From Nitratireductor soli (lineage in GTDB: Bacteria > Pseudomonadota > Alphaproteobacteria > Rhizobiales > Rhizobiaceae), in contig NZ_LFVY01000008.1 in assembly GCF_001050155.1 (NCBI RefSeq), positions 124,001-188,000 of the forward strand: a DNA stretch of 64,000 nucleotides, given 5' to 3'. A program made the translations under genes and the position numbers. The notes under the pieces are model-generated. The model had not been told where the DNA came from, made no database searches, and saw only the letters and a list, made by a program, of their open reading frames with translations. Shown here in pieces: positions 43,609 to 54,200 of this stretch. The number at the start of each line of letters is the position of its first letter. Within the stretch, counting starts at the first letter, position 1.

Positions 43609-46600
43609 ATGGCCCTGCGCCCAATTCTTCTTGCGCCGCCGCCCCCGAGGATTGCGCCCAGTGGCGGGGCCGACCAGATCACGAATCTGAGATCGGAAGC
43701 CCAAACGCTCCGCAATCACATTCGGCTTGCCAACAAGATGGGCGAGCGCGATGCGGTGATGCAGATGCAGCAAAAGCTGACCCTCGTGAACGCACAGTTG
43801 GCCAATCTCGAAACCAGCCGGCACGAACCGGCTCCCGCCGCGCCGTCGTCCGGGAGCGTACCGGCTGTGTTCCGGACATCGAACACCAATTGGGCTGGCG
43901 GAACGCCTCCGTTGTCGTTAGCGACCACCAACACCCTCAACCTGGACGGCGCATCGTCCACGCCGGTGCGTTTCGACGTTTCGACCGATGAGCCGGAGGA
44001 AGCGCCGGACCAGGCTGCTAGGGCGCAGGCCGAGGACATCTTCGACGACATCGCTGCCGGCAAGAGCATCGACGTGATCGCCGAAGAGCGGGGCCTGACG
44101 CGCGATCAGGTGATCGCACGACTGGACGCCGGTGGATATTCGATCGAGACGACGGAGCCCACGAGCGACAATGGCGATGTGCGCACGACAGAGGTCCACG
44201 ACGACCTGGGCGAAGGCGACAAGACCGCGACCGAGTATTACGATTTTCAGCATGACGCGTATTACACCACCGTCAAGGGTGATGGAGGTGAAACCGGGTC
44301 GCCGGTTCGCGACGCCCGCGGCTGGACGATCGACGAGAACTACGATTCCGCAACCGGCATCACCACCACCCGCTATGAAGACGATTTGGGTTCGGGAACC
44401 GTCGTGGAAAAGACCGAGCTGCCGGATGGCACGGTGGTCGAAAAGACGACCGAGCCGGACGGCAGCACCAAGACGGTGGTGAAAACCGCCGACGGCAAGG
44501 AGACGCAGCTCGCCGACAGCCAGATTCCGACGCGCGAGGGTGTCGACGACATTATCGATGCCGTACAGGATGGCAAGAGCATCGACGAGATCGCCGCCGA
44601 GCAGGGGCTGACGAAGGAGCAGGTGATTGCCCAGCTGGCCGCCGCCGGACTGGAGGTGAAGACCTGGGAGCCGACCAGCGACGGCGGCGACGTGCAGGGA
44701 CTGGAAATCATTGATACCGCGACCGATGAGGTGGTCGCCGCCCGCTATTACGATTACCAGCACGACGCCGAAACCATTCGCTACGTCGATGATGACGGCA
44801 ATAAAGTCAGCATGACCGAGTACGCCGACGGCAAGGTAAGCGAAACAGTTACCGACAAGGATGGGCGCGAGACGATCACGATCACTGAGCCCGTCAACGG
44901 CGGTGAGCCGGTCGAGCACGAGGTCAAGGAAGGCGAAAACCTGACGGTGATCGCCGAACAATACGGCCTCACGCTCGATGATATCGAGGAACAGAACCCG
45001 GAATTCTTCGAGGATGGGCGGGATCCGGACCTGATCTACCCGGGCGAAAAAATCGTCATCAAGGATGGAACGAAGACGACCGTCATGGTCACCTTCAATG
45101 ATCATACCCTGACCACCGCTCCGGATGGGAGCATGACGCTCACCAATCACGAGGATGGCACGGAGATCGAGATCAAGCCGGGCAGCGTCGAGGAGGCGCT
45201 TGCCCGGACCCTGCTTTCGGTGAACCCGGAAAGCAGTAATCCGGAAGAGGCCAAGGAAGGTGCGATCGTCGTCGCGGCGATCGAGTCTCTTCTGGCCGGG
45301 CAAAGCTACGACGAATTGCTGGCGGCTGCCGGCGACCGACAGAAGGAAACAGAGGCGGTCATTGGCCAGTATGGCCTCGGCCCGAAGGCCGAGCCTTATG
45401 TGGAGGTCGACGAGAACGAAAACCAGGTCATCAACTTTCAGGGCCAGCCACCTGAGGGGACCGCACCGTCCGGCGGTGCCTGGGCGCCGGTCAAGGTGGA
45501 CGGAATCTGGCATTGGGCCGATCCGGAAGTGGCCAGGGCCATCTATGCCGAGAATACGGCGCTGGGCTGCCTTACGGCAGCGCAGGCTCGGTATGACCAA
45601 ATTCAGGCGCAGCTCGACGTCTGGGCCCTCGACCCCGCCTATGGCGACGCCATGGATGGCGCGGCCTCGACCCTCGATGATGCACTCGGCCAGCACGGCC
45701 TGCGTTGGGTGAAGCCGGAGCCGGAGGGAAGCCTTGAGGACGCCACAAGCCGGCTGACCGCCGCCAATGATCGCCTGGAGGAGGCAAGCGGCGCTCTGGA
45801 ATCCTATATAAGCGCCGGGAACCTTCTCGATGAGGCGATAAGCAAGCAGGAAAACCTGCCGGTCCTCTCGGACCCGGACCAGCAGGGCGCCAGTTACAAC
45901 GGCAGCGGAATGCCAAATCGAAGGGTCGAATACGCGCAAGGACTGGCCGAGCATGCCGAGGTGACGTCCCTGTTTTATCAGGCCGACCTCCAGCGGACCA
46001 ATGGCGACAAGCTGTCGATGGACTATACGGTCAATCGTCTGCAGAGCCTGCTCGACCAGGCCGAAGAAGGTTCGGAAGCGCATACCCAGCTCAAGACCGC
46101 TCTCGAACAGGCGCAGGGAATTCAGGAGGCGCTCGGCAGCCAGCTGGAGATCGCCGAGGCCTACACGAAATTCTACGATGCCCGAAGCAATCTCGCCGAT
46201 CTGCAAGGGCAGGCTGAAGACATCAAGCAGCGCCTGCAGGCCGAATACAACAGCAAGCATGAATACCTGTTCGAGGAAGGCAAGAAGCACCGGACTGTCG
46301 GCGGCGACTATCTGGGTGAATTCACCGGCCAGGACGTCGTTGATCGCGATGGGGAACTTTGGATCGTCAACCATTTCACCGATGGCAAGACCGAGCAGCA
46401 ACTCACCTATTCGCTGAGCGAGAACAACGTCAACGATGACTACCGTGACCGGGCATTGAACCGGGAATGGCAGGAACTCAGCCTGGAGCAGACCGACCTC
46501 AACGCCTGCCCCATTGGGTTGGAAGGGTTGAAGACGGCTGAACTCGCCGCTGGCAGGGATCTCAACCAGACCCTGGCGGATCAGCTGGGCGTATCGATCG

Positions 46601-49600
46601 AGAATCTGGACGAACAGATCGATGAGCTTCAGGGCGAGTTGGAAAAGCTCGATACACCCGCCAACCATGTGGAAGCGCCGGAACTGGCGGACGGCGTCGA
46701 GCCTGTCGAGATCGATGTCGGCGGGCAGAAAATTCATGTCACGCCAGAAGTCGCCGCCAGATACGAGGAAATCGGGCTCGACGCTCTTTCAAAGAGCGAT
46801 CAGCCGGCCCGTGTCCAGATGGACGGCGACGGCGACGACGCAGCCGAGTGGCAATGGGTGAAACCCGAACTCGCCTACACTGTGATCGCGCTGAAACTGG
46901 CGCAGGCCCAGAAAGACGGGGCGGAGGACACGAAGAGCAGCGCCGAGGCGTCCGCCAACTGGTATGATCACCAGCTCAGCCAGCCGCTCAAGCTTCTCGA
47001 TGATGCCGAAACGGACGAGCATAACGCCCGCCTGCAGGACACCTATCTCGACGATCATGAAGGCCAGATGCTGGACGAGCGGGTTCAGCCGCAAATCCAG
47101 GCTCTGTATGAGCAGGGCTATAACAATCTGCGGGCGATCGGCAACGACAAGGCGAATCAGCAGATCGCCGAGGCGCTGCGCATCGATGCCGGCAGCGAAG
47201 ACGGCGCCGAAGTTCTTGACCTGGTCAAGGAGGAAATCCGCGATATCGGCGGCGACGACGCGGAGTTCCGGATCGTTCCTTTCTTCTATGTCGATGAATC
47301 CGTCGGCATGCAGCAGGCCGCACTGTTTGCTGTTGAGGATGGCGCTGGCAAGACGTGGTATGTCGATGCCACCGGCAAGAAATTCGACAGCGTCGAGGAC
47401 TTCCAGGACAACAACCAGCAATTCAAGGAAAGCGGCAAGCTGGTCGTGCTGGAGAACCTGCGCTTCCAGCCGGGAGAGGATGGAAAATTCTCTCTAGACG
47501 TCGTCAAGGCGAGCAATGTTTCGGTCTGGGACACGGTGGTCGATCCGCTCATCGGCATCGGTTCAGGGCTTGCCGGCCTTGCCGCCCTCATCCCGACGCC
47601 CGCCAGCCCGTTCCTGGCGGGGGCGGCCTATACCGGCGCCGCCTATCTTGGCGCGAAGACAGCCTACAACCAGTACAACCACATTCAGCACGGCGGCGAA
47701 TGGAACGATACGCAATCCGTCATGAACGGGCTGATGATCACGACGGTGGTTTTGCCGGGAGCCGCGAGCGGGTTGCGGACGGTCGGCATGACCGGCCGCA
47801 CGTTGGCGACGGGTGAACGGATCGGAGCGGGCAGGGCGTTCCTGTCCAGCATTGGCGTCGTCAAGCCGAATTCGGGCCTGGCCGAGTTCGCCGGCAATTA
47901 CATGAGGAACCCCGGCGGGCTCAATCGCCTCGCGCGAGGACTGGACTGGTCGGCGGTCGGCACCGGCGTGCCGCTGATGGCGGTGTCGGCTCACGATCTT
48001 GCCGCCCACGGTGGTGAGATGTCCGGCATGGAGCGGGCCAGCGCGCTGGTCGGTCTGGGGACAGGACTTGTCGGGACGACGCTCGGCAGCCGGTCGCTGG
48101 TTGCCACCAGGCCGATCAAGCTACCGTCGAACGGCAGCGATACGATCGCGCTGACGGCGTCCAACGGTCAGACGATCTACGCGAGCATGCTCGGCAACCA
48201 GCCGAAGAACGCCAAAAAGGTTTATGTGCCGACGGATTGGGCGCAGACTGTGCATGGTGATGCACCGGGGAGCGCCGGCAAGACGCACATTGCCGTTCGC
48301 GACCCTGACACAGGCGAGATCACGGTGGTCCCATGGGCGCGCGGCGCATCGTCCGAACATCAGCCAATTGCAGCAAGCAAAAAAAGCGGTCCTGACCTGG
48401 AGCAGGCGCGCGGCTGGTCCAAGGACGATGTCCGCTCGCTCACCGACAATGACATCGCGCTGATCGGTGATGACGTTTTCGCTACGCTCAATGCAACGCA
48501 GCTCAGTGCGTTCACCCCGACCCAGGTGAAGCAATTCACGCGCGGTCAGATCCGGAGTATTTCGACCGACAAGATCGGCAATCTCGACGTTGGAGCCATG
48601 CGGCCTGAACAGGTTCCATGGTTGACCGGCGATCAGGTATCCGCATTAAGCGGTAAACAGCTCCGCATCATGAGCAAAGCCGGACTGCACGCGCATTTCA
48701 CGAAACCGCAGCTCAGGGCCGTCGCTGCCGACAAGATTCAGTATCTCGACATGTCCGGCGTGACCTCAAAGCAGGTTCCCTGGCTGACGGCAGAACAGGT
48801 CGCCGCCTTCTCCGGACGCCAGTTGAAGGCGATGAGCAAAGCGGGATTGCAAGCGCACTTCACCCGACCGCAGATCGAAAGCGTTTCGACGAATGTCCTG
48901 CGGCAGTTCGATGTCAGCGGCCTGAAGGCGAAGCAGGTGCCGTGGCTTACCAACGAGCAGATCGGCACCCTCTCGAACACCCAATGGCAGGATTTGGGCG
49001 TGGCCAGCTTGCTGGGGCATCTGACCAAGGCCCAGAGGCAAAGCATTCCGGACAAGAACATCAAGTTCGTCGATGTGAGTGGTTTTAGCAAGAAGCACGT
49101 CCGCTGGCTGACGGACGGGCAGGTGGGCAATCTCACATGGCCGCAATTGAAGAGCCTTGGCGAGAACGGCCTGCTGAAGCATTTCAGCGAGAGCCAGGTG
49201 AGCCGCATCTCGGGCGACAATATAAAGCGGCTGGACCTGCCTGCCATGCTCACGAAAGACCAGTTGCCTTGGCTGACACGCGGCCAGGCTCAGCGCATCA
49301 CCGGGAAGCAACTCGAGGCTCTCTCCGAGGCAGGGCTGATCGGCCGTCTTTCGGAGGAAGCCGTCAGCGGTATCTCCGAGCGGCGGATGTTGCATGTCGA
49401 TGTGGCGCAACTGAGCGTGAAGCAGATTCCCTGGCTGACGATGAAGCAGGTGGCGAAGCTCACCGAGGCGCAGATGGCGAAACTGAGCGACGACCAGCTC
49501 AAGGCGCTGACACGCAAGCAGGTGGAGGCGTTGCGCCCGGAACAGACCGCTGCGCTCCCGGCGGAGAAAAGAAACCTGATCGATCTCGACCACATCGCCA

Positions 49601-51225
49601 CGCTGACCACCGACGACATCGCCGGCTTCTCCGTCGAGACCTGGCAGAGCTTTGGCACGGCGCAGATGCAGATGTTCGACGGTGACCAATTGCGCGCCAT
49701 TCCCCTCAACCGGATGAAGTATGTTCGGGTTGAGGCGCTCATGCCCGACCAGCTTGCCCAATTCACCCCCGAACAGCTGTCCAAGCTTGCTGCACAGCAG
49801 ATGAGTTCTCTCTCGCTCGAACAACTGGCCGCGTTCACGAAGCAGCAGACGGGGGGCCTGAAGCCAGTGCAGACTGCATTGCTCAACACGGATCAGCGCG
49901 CCGCGCTGGACGGTTACAATGCGCCATCGCGACTGCGCAATGGATTGGCGGCCATGCACGCCAAGGGGCAGGACATGCTGTTGGTGACAGGCGGGGCTAC
50001 CGGAGCATTGGCTGCGGTGTGGCCCGCACTGCCCGAGAATGTCAGGGTCCATTTGCATGCGGGCGGCTTCTTCGTCCGTGGAGCGAGCATTATCGCCAAG
50101 GACATCTTCCCCAACGCAACAGCGCCACACACCACGCTGGGCAAGGCGTTGCGGGCCGTCGATGTGATCACCTTCATCCCGAATATGGCCAGCGGCAGCC
50201 GGACGGTTGTCGGCGAGTTCCAGACCGGCGCCTACTGGGACATGACCGACGGGATCACATTCAACGTGGCCAATTGGTGGTACAGCGCCAAGAGCCTCAA
50301 GGAAGTCACGACCGGGCGCAAGGCATACCCCTGGATCGACAAGCCGGCTCTGTCCTTGTACCTCGGCGGCAGCCTGTACTACTCAGGGAAGGTCGGTTAT
50401 GACCTGTCTCTGGGCAAATATGCCCGCGATCCCGACCTGTTGAGCGCTGCAGACGGTCCGTTCCCGGTCGTCTCCGATCTACTGAGCACGTTTCAGGGCG
50501 GAATTGACACCACCTCGGCTGTCCTGTTCACGGCCGGTTCCTACTATCTGCTGCACAGAGCTTACAAGCCTGCCGCCCCCAGCTCGAAGATGCCGCGCAT
50601 CGTCGACGGCGTGGCCTTCGGGGGAGGCTTGTTGTTGTTTGGTCTGTCGACATGGGCAACCGTACAAGCCGACAGCGCCGAGTCAGGCGATCCGACCGAC
50701 AGTGTTGGACCGAATGAAACCTCGCCTGACGAAACGCCGTCCGGTGGAACCTCACCCTCCTCGGCGCCGAGCCAGGAGGAGCCCCGTCCGCAACTCGTGG
50801 TTACGGCGCCCGCAGGCTTGAATCTACGGGAGGCGCCGGCAAGCGACGCCGACCAGGTGACGACATTGCGCCCCGGTTCACTGGTCCACGAGAACGGCGA
50901 GTGGGTCAGGGACGATGCGGGTGACGAGTGGGTACCCGTGACCGGCTATGGCCTGGATGGCCAACTGCAGGGAGGTTGGGTCTCCGCCGCTTACGTTTCT
51001 CCGCACGACACGGGCGCACAGGACCGCAATGGCCGGTACAATCCCGCGCTCGAGCGCCGGGGCTACCCCTGGGTTTCCGTCCGGGAGGGCCAGAGCATCG
51101 GCAGCATCGCCCGCGATCAATCGGCCGATGTGACCGATACGGTCGTATTGAACATGGATCATATCCAGTTGCCGGACCTGATTTTCGTCGGTGACAGGAT
51201 CTACCTGCCTCCGGCCATCGGCTGA
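43609..51225 (+). CDS. Giant 2538-aa repeat protein with LysM-like and SH3-like modules, candidate T3SS substrate
   Basis: No signal peptide is present (ALRPILLAPPPPRIAPSGGA). Two related units at about 142-192 and 313-363 share DDI-(A/V)-x-GKSID-x-IA-(E/A)-E-x-GLT. A LysM-like module follows at about 437-488 (KEGENLTVIAEQYGLTLDDI to YPGEKIVIK), then acidic coiled regions to about 1270. Residues about 1280-1580 include hydrophobic WDTVVDPLIGIGSGLAGLAA and PTPASPFLAGAAYTGAAYLG, recalling DUF4781 proteins (from memory). Tandem 54-residue repeats fill about 1610-2100, then more hydrophobic segments, an SH3-like domain near 2397-2464 (APAGLNLREAPASDADQVTT) and a LysM-like end. Ribosome site GGAG precedes the ATG by eight bases. 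A secreted effector, translocator or cell-wall-binding structural protein are all possible. Confidence 0.8.
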   Translation: MALRPILLAPPPPRIAPSGGADQITNLRSEAQTLRNHIRLANKMGERDAVMQMQQKLTLVNAQLANLETSRHEPAPAAPSSGSVPAVFRTSNTNWAGGTPPLSLATTNTLNLDGASSTPVRFDVSTDEPEEAPDQAARAQAEDIFDDIAAGKSIDVIAEERGLTRDQVIARLDAGGYSIETTEPTSDNGDVRTTEVHDDLGEGDKTATEYYDFQHDAYYTTVKGDGGETGSPVRDARGWTIDENYDSATGITTTRYEDDLGSGTVVEKTELPDGTVVEKTTEPDGSTKTVVKTADGKETQLADSQIPTREGVDDIIDAVQDGKSIDEIAAEQGLTKEQVIAQLAAAGLEVKTWEPTSDGGDVQGLEIIDTATDEVVAARYYDYQHDAETIRYVDDDGNKVSMTEYADGKVSETVTDKDGRETITITEPVNGGEPVEHEVKEGENLTVIAEQYGLTLDDIEEQNPEFFEDGRDPDLIYPGEKIVIKDGTKTTVMVTFNDHTLTTAPDGSMTLTNHEDGTEIEIKPGSVEEALARTLLSVNPESSNPEEAKEGAIVVAAIESLLAGQSYDELLAAAGDRQKETEAVIGQYGLGPKAEPYVEVDENENQVINFQGQPPEGTAPSGGAWAPVKVDGIWHWADPEVARAIYAENTALGCLTAAQARYDQIQAQLDVWALDPAYGDAMDGAASTLDDALGQHGLRWVKPEPEGSLEDATSRLTAANDRLEEASGALESYISAGNLLDEAISKQENLPVLSDPDQQGASYNGSGMPNRRVEYAQGLAEHAEVTSLFYQADLQRTNGDKLSMDYTVNRLQSLLDQAEEGSEAHTQLKTALEQAQGIQEALGSQLEIAEAYTKFYDARSNLADLQGQAEDIKQRLQAEYNSKHEYLFEEGKKHRTVGGDYLGEFTGQDVVDRDGELWIVNHFTDGKTEQQLTYSLSENNVNDDYRDRALNREWQELSLEQTDLNACPIGLEGLKTAELAAGRDLNQTLADQLGVSIENLDEQIDELQGELEKLDTPANHVEAPELADGVEPVEIDVGGQKIHVTPEVAARYEEIGLDALSKSDQPARVQMDGDGDDAAEWQWVKPELAYTVIALKLAQAQKDGAEDTKSSAEASANWYDHQLSQPLKLLDDAETDEHNARLQDTYLDDHEGQMLDERVQPQIQALYEQGYNNLRAIGNDKANQQIAEALRIDAGSEDGAEVLDLVKEEIRDIGGDDAEFRIVPFFYVDESVGMQQAALFAVEDGAGKTWYVDATGKKFDSVEDFQDNNQQFKESGKLVVLENLRFQPGEDGKFSLDVVKASNVSVWDTVVDPLIGIGSGLAGLAALIPTPASPFLAGAAYTGAAYLGAKTAYNQYNHIQHGGEWNDTQSVMNGLMITTVVLPGAASGLRTVGMTGRTLATGERIGAGRAFLSSIGVVKPNSGLAEFAGNYMRNPGGLNRLARGLDWSAVGTGVPLMAVSAHDLAAHGGEMSGMERASALVGLGTGLVGTTLGSRSLVATRPIKLPSNGSDTIALTASNGQTIYASMLGNQPKNAKKVYVPTDWAQTVHGDAPGSAGKTHIAVRDPDTGEITVVPWARGASSEHQPIAASKKSGPDLEQARGWSKDDVRSLTDNDIALIGDDVFATLNATQLSAFTPTQVKQFTRGQIRSISTDKIGNLDVGAMRPEQVPWLTGDQVSALSGKQLRIMSKAGLHAHFTKPQLRAVAADKIQYLDMSGVTSKQVPWLTAEQVAAFSGRQLKAMSKAGLQAHFTRPQIESVSTNVLRQFDVSGLKAKQVPWLTNEQIGTLSNTQWQDLGVASLLGHLTKAQRQSIPDKNIKFVDVSGFSKKHVRWLTDGQVGNLTWPQLKSLGENGLLKHFSESQVSRISGDNIKRLDLPAMLTKDQLPWLTRGQAQRITGKQLEALSEAGLIGRLSEEAVSGISERRMLHVDVAQLSVKQIPWLTMKQVAKLTEAQMAKLSDDQLKALTRKQVEALRPEQTAALPAEKRNLIDLDHIATLTTDDIAGFSVETWQSFGTAQMQMFDGDQLRAIPLNRMKYVRVEALMPDQLAQFTPEQLSKLAAQQMSSLSLEQLAAFTKQQTGGLKPVQTALLNTDQRAALDGYNAPSRLRNGLAAMHAKGQDMLLVTGGATGALAAVWPALPENVRVHLHAGGFFVRGASIIAKDIFPNATAPHTTLGKALRAVDVITFIPNMASGSRTVVGEFQTGAYWDMTDGITFNVANWWYSAKSLKEVTTGRKAYPWIDKPALSLYLGGSLYYSGKVGYDLSLGKYARDPDLLSAADGPFPVVSDLLSTFQGGIDTTSAVLFTAGSYYLLHRAYKPAAPSSKMPRIVDGVAFGGGLLLFGLSTWATVQADSAESGDPTDSVGPNETSPDETPSGGTSPSSAPSQEEPRPQLVVTAPAGLNLREAPASDADQVTTLRPGSLVHENGEWVRDDAGDEWVPVTGYGLDGQLQGGWVSAAYVSPHDTGAQDRNGRYNPALERRGYPWVSVREGQSIGSIARDQSADVTDTVVLNMDHIQLPDLIFVGDRIYLPPAIG
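48433..49908 (+). repeat. Tandem 54-codon repeats within the giant gene
   Basis: Six landmarks of the type KQ(V/I/L)PWLTxxQ begin at 48616, 48778, 48940, 49102 (RWLT), 49267 and 49429, spaced 162, 162, 162, 165 and 162 bases, so the unit is 54 residues. Each unit has the form LSxxQLxxMSKAGLxAHFTxxQ, IxxxxIxxLDVSGL, then KQVPWLT. Flanking shorter LTxxQ and FTxxQ units extend the array on both sides. Confidence 0.85.
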
Positions 51226-51241
51226 TCGTGGGCGCGCGGGC

Positions 51242-54200
51242 TCACGCGAGGGCGGGGATGCCGATGGTCCTGAGGGCGACGTCGATCTGCGTCGCCGAGG
51301 AGGGAGCAGCATTGCCGCCGTTGATTTTGCTGGCGGTGCTGGGATAGCGGGCGCGGCCGACACCGCTGTCGTTGAGGCGCTCTGGATCGGTGTAGTTGTG
51401 GTCGGAGGACGCCGTCCGTTCGAGCCGTGAGGCGTTGCCGTCGAAATCGTCGGCCGTGTGATGAAGATTGTCGCGCAGGGTCTCCAGCTGTTCCTTTGGA
51501 ATGGCGTTCAGCCAATCGATGAAGCTTTGCCGGTCGACCGCCTGTTCCAGGTCGTAGCCCTTGAGTTCGGCGTAGCGTATCAGCAGTGGAACCGGGCTGT
51601 GGCCGTCGCCGCTCTGGTCGGTCAGCGCATCTGCGGCCGATTGCGACAAATTTGAATGCTGCAGGAAGCGCATCGCGATGTCCGTCTCGTACTTAGTGCT
51701 TTCCCGATGATCGGCGACGAGCATCTGCGCGCCGACCGCGATGCCGACGATGATCAGCCCGGCCGGACCGAAGGCGGTTCCCGTGCCAAGCGCAGCCATC
51801 ACGCCGCCGCCGGCGGCGGCTGCAGACAGGCTGCCCATTAACGGATCGCCCGCTTTGAAGGCCTCGACCGAGGTCCATGCATCGAAACCGGCGCCGAGCA
51901 CGCCGAGGAACTTGACGGCGGGCTTGCTGCTGCTTCCAAAATGCTGCGCTGCCTGCGATTGCGGATTGATGCGCTCCATGCCGGAGAGAATTTCAACGGA
52001 ACGCTGCGCGATGCCCGAGGCATCGATCAGAATCTTGAGGTTGTTTTTCAAGCTCGCATCGTCGTTGGCGACGCGCGTCGAGTTGACGAAACTCGCGCCG
52101 GTCGCAGCCAGTCCGATGGTTCGCAGCAATTGCCCGGCCATGGTCGTGTTGCTGAAGGACTTTACACCGCTGGTTCCCTGCAATTCACTGAGATCACGAT
52201 TGAGCCGCTCCAGTTTGCGCACCGCATCGGCTGGCGTGTCGCCGACCTCGGGCAAGGAGCGCTCAACGGTGTCAATCGCCTTGGCGAGATCGTTGTCCGT
52301 GATGCCCAGAAGCTGGGCTGACCTGCTGTTCTTGAAGGTGTCCAGCGTAGCTTTGGCCTGTGCGATGCTCGTTGCATTGCCGGTGCTCAAATCATCGAAG
52401 GAGGGCAGAATCTTGTGACGCAGGATCTGGGTCATCGCCTCTTCCGCCAGCTTGCGGCCGCGGTCGGTGAGGCGGGCCTTGCTGCCAAGGAAATTGAGCG
52501 TGCTCGGATTGGACACCAGCTCCGGGTTGGTCTGCATGGCGACCTCGATTGCCATGACCGACTTCGGGTCTTTCAGTATCTCTGCAATCAAGGCGTCGGC
52601 TTGGGGCTGATCCGCAGACATTTCCGGCGGCAGGTCGGACAGTTGCACCAGATGTTCGAGAAGCAAACCGCCGCTGCGGGCGATGTCGCGCTCCAGGCGT
52701 TGCTCGGTCTCCTGCCATTCGGAACCCTTCTCCGTCTTGTAGTCCTCGATGGCCTGGGCCAGCTGTTCCGGCGTCATCGTGCCGCCGTGGTTGTGGATGA
52801 GCCATTGCATTTCCTGCAGATGCTTTCCGTAGGCGTCGACATCCGCGCCCACCCGGCCTTGAAACTGCAGGACTCCCGGTTTCACTTCGGCTCCGAACAG
52901 CCCGGCACCGTCGCCCCATTGCGTGGCCAGTGCGAATGGATACTCGAGACTTCCGCCGGAGCCGACGGCGTTCATGATGACGTTCCTGGAATAGAATCCC
53001 ATTGCCGCGAAGTCCCGGATGACGGTATCGCCGGCCGTGCTTCCCGCTATCCGGTCGACCACCGTGAGCATGTCCGTCGTGCCGTTGTGTCCCAGCATCG
53101 ATGAGCCCGTCTGGCTCTGGTGGATTTGGTTTGCCGTTTGGAGGTCGGGCATTGCCGCTTCGAGCAAATCGACGGCGAAAACCTGTTGCGCGCCGTCCGT
53201 CAACTGCTCGAGCCGCGCGAAAGCCTGCGCGCCGGGCGCTTGCAGGTCCTGCGAGGGATCGTAGTCATCCAGCGGTTCCGTCGCCCAGCCCGCTGATCGG
53301 GCGACGAGCGAGCTTGCGTCGGATGACCGCTCCAGTGCGGCGCGGACCTCCGGTCTTGCCTCCACATATGCATCGTTCAGAAACTGGAACCTCTCCTTCG
53401 GGCTGCCGGCAGCGTTCGCCAGATCGATGATCCGTCGTGCTTCAACGTCCACATCGGCGCCGGAATGGGTCGACGGACGAAGGTTGATGCCTGCACGTTC
53501 CGCTGCCTGTTCGAGCGCCATCAACGCCGGCCCGGCATCGCGCCAGTCGTGATCGTAGAGCTTTTGCAAGGCCAGGCCGCGCTCGCTTTCGGGCAGGCTT
53601 TGCAGATAGTCATCGACACGGCCCGCCATCGATGTCACGGCGCCGTCGAAATCGACCGCTTCAGGGACATCGGCATATTCGAGCCCATTGCCCATGCCAT
53701 AGAGTTCGCTTGCGAATGCGTCTTCGGCATTGTCGTGCAGACCACGCTCAGCGATCGCGTTGGCGACGCTCTGGCCCGCTGGGCCGGCATCCACCCAGTC
53801 GCTCCCTGCAAGGCGCAGGGTTGCCGCCTGCCGCTCGGCGGGGGGCAGGCTGTCCAGATAGGCTCCAACGTCATTCTGGATGGCGAGACCCTCGGCGCCA
53901 TAGTCGATCGCCGCCGGGTCGTCGGCGTACTCAAGCTTGTTTCCGCGGTCGAACAGGTCGGAAACGAAAGCTGTTTCGCCTTCGGGAATGCCGTCGGGCC
54001 CTTTGGAGTTTGCCGCCACGAGTTCCGGGTCGATCCGTGGCAGGAAGATGAGGTCGCCCGGATGAATGAGGTCGCCGTTGCCGTCGACCACGCCTTGATT
54101 GGCCGCCAGAAGCGTATCGAGGGAAACCTGGTTCTCCGCGGCGATTGCCGACAGGCTGTCGCCAGTTTCAACCACAGCCAGCCGCTCGTCCGCCGGATCG

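Noticed and set aside
43918-46737. 939-aa open frame on the minus strand
   Set aside because: Antisense of the giant gene. The plus strand shows clear LysM and repeat modules while the minus translation has none.
48433-49908. Possible CRISPR-like periodic array
   Set aside because: The 162-base period is a coding repeat of 54 residues with diverged third positions; there are no identical short repeats with unique spacers.
48766-50130. 454-aa open frame on the minus strand
   Set aside because: It mirrors the 54-codon repeats of the giant gene; its periodicity is a by-product of the real gene.
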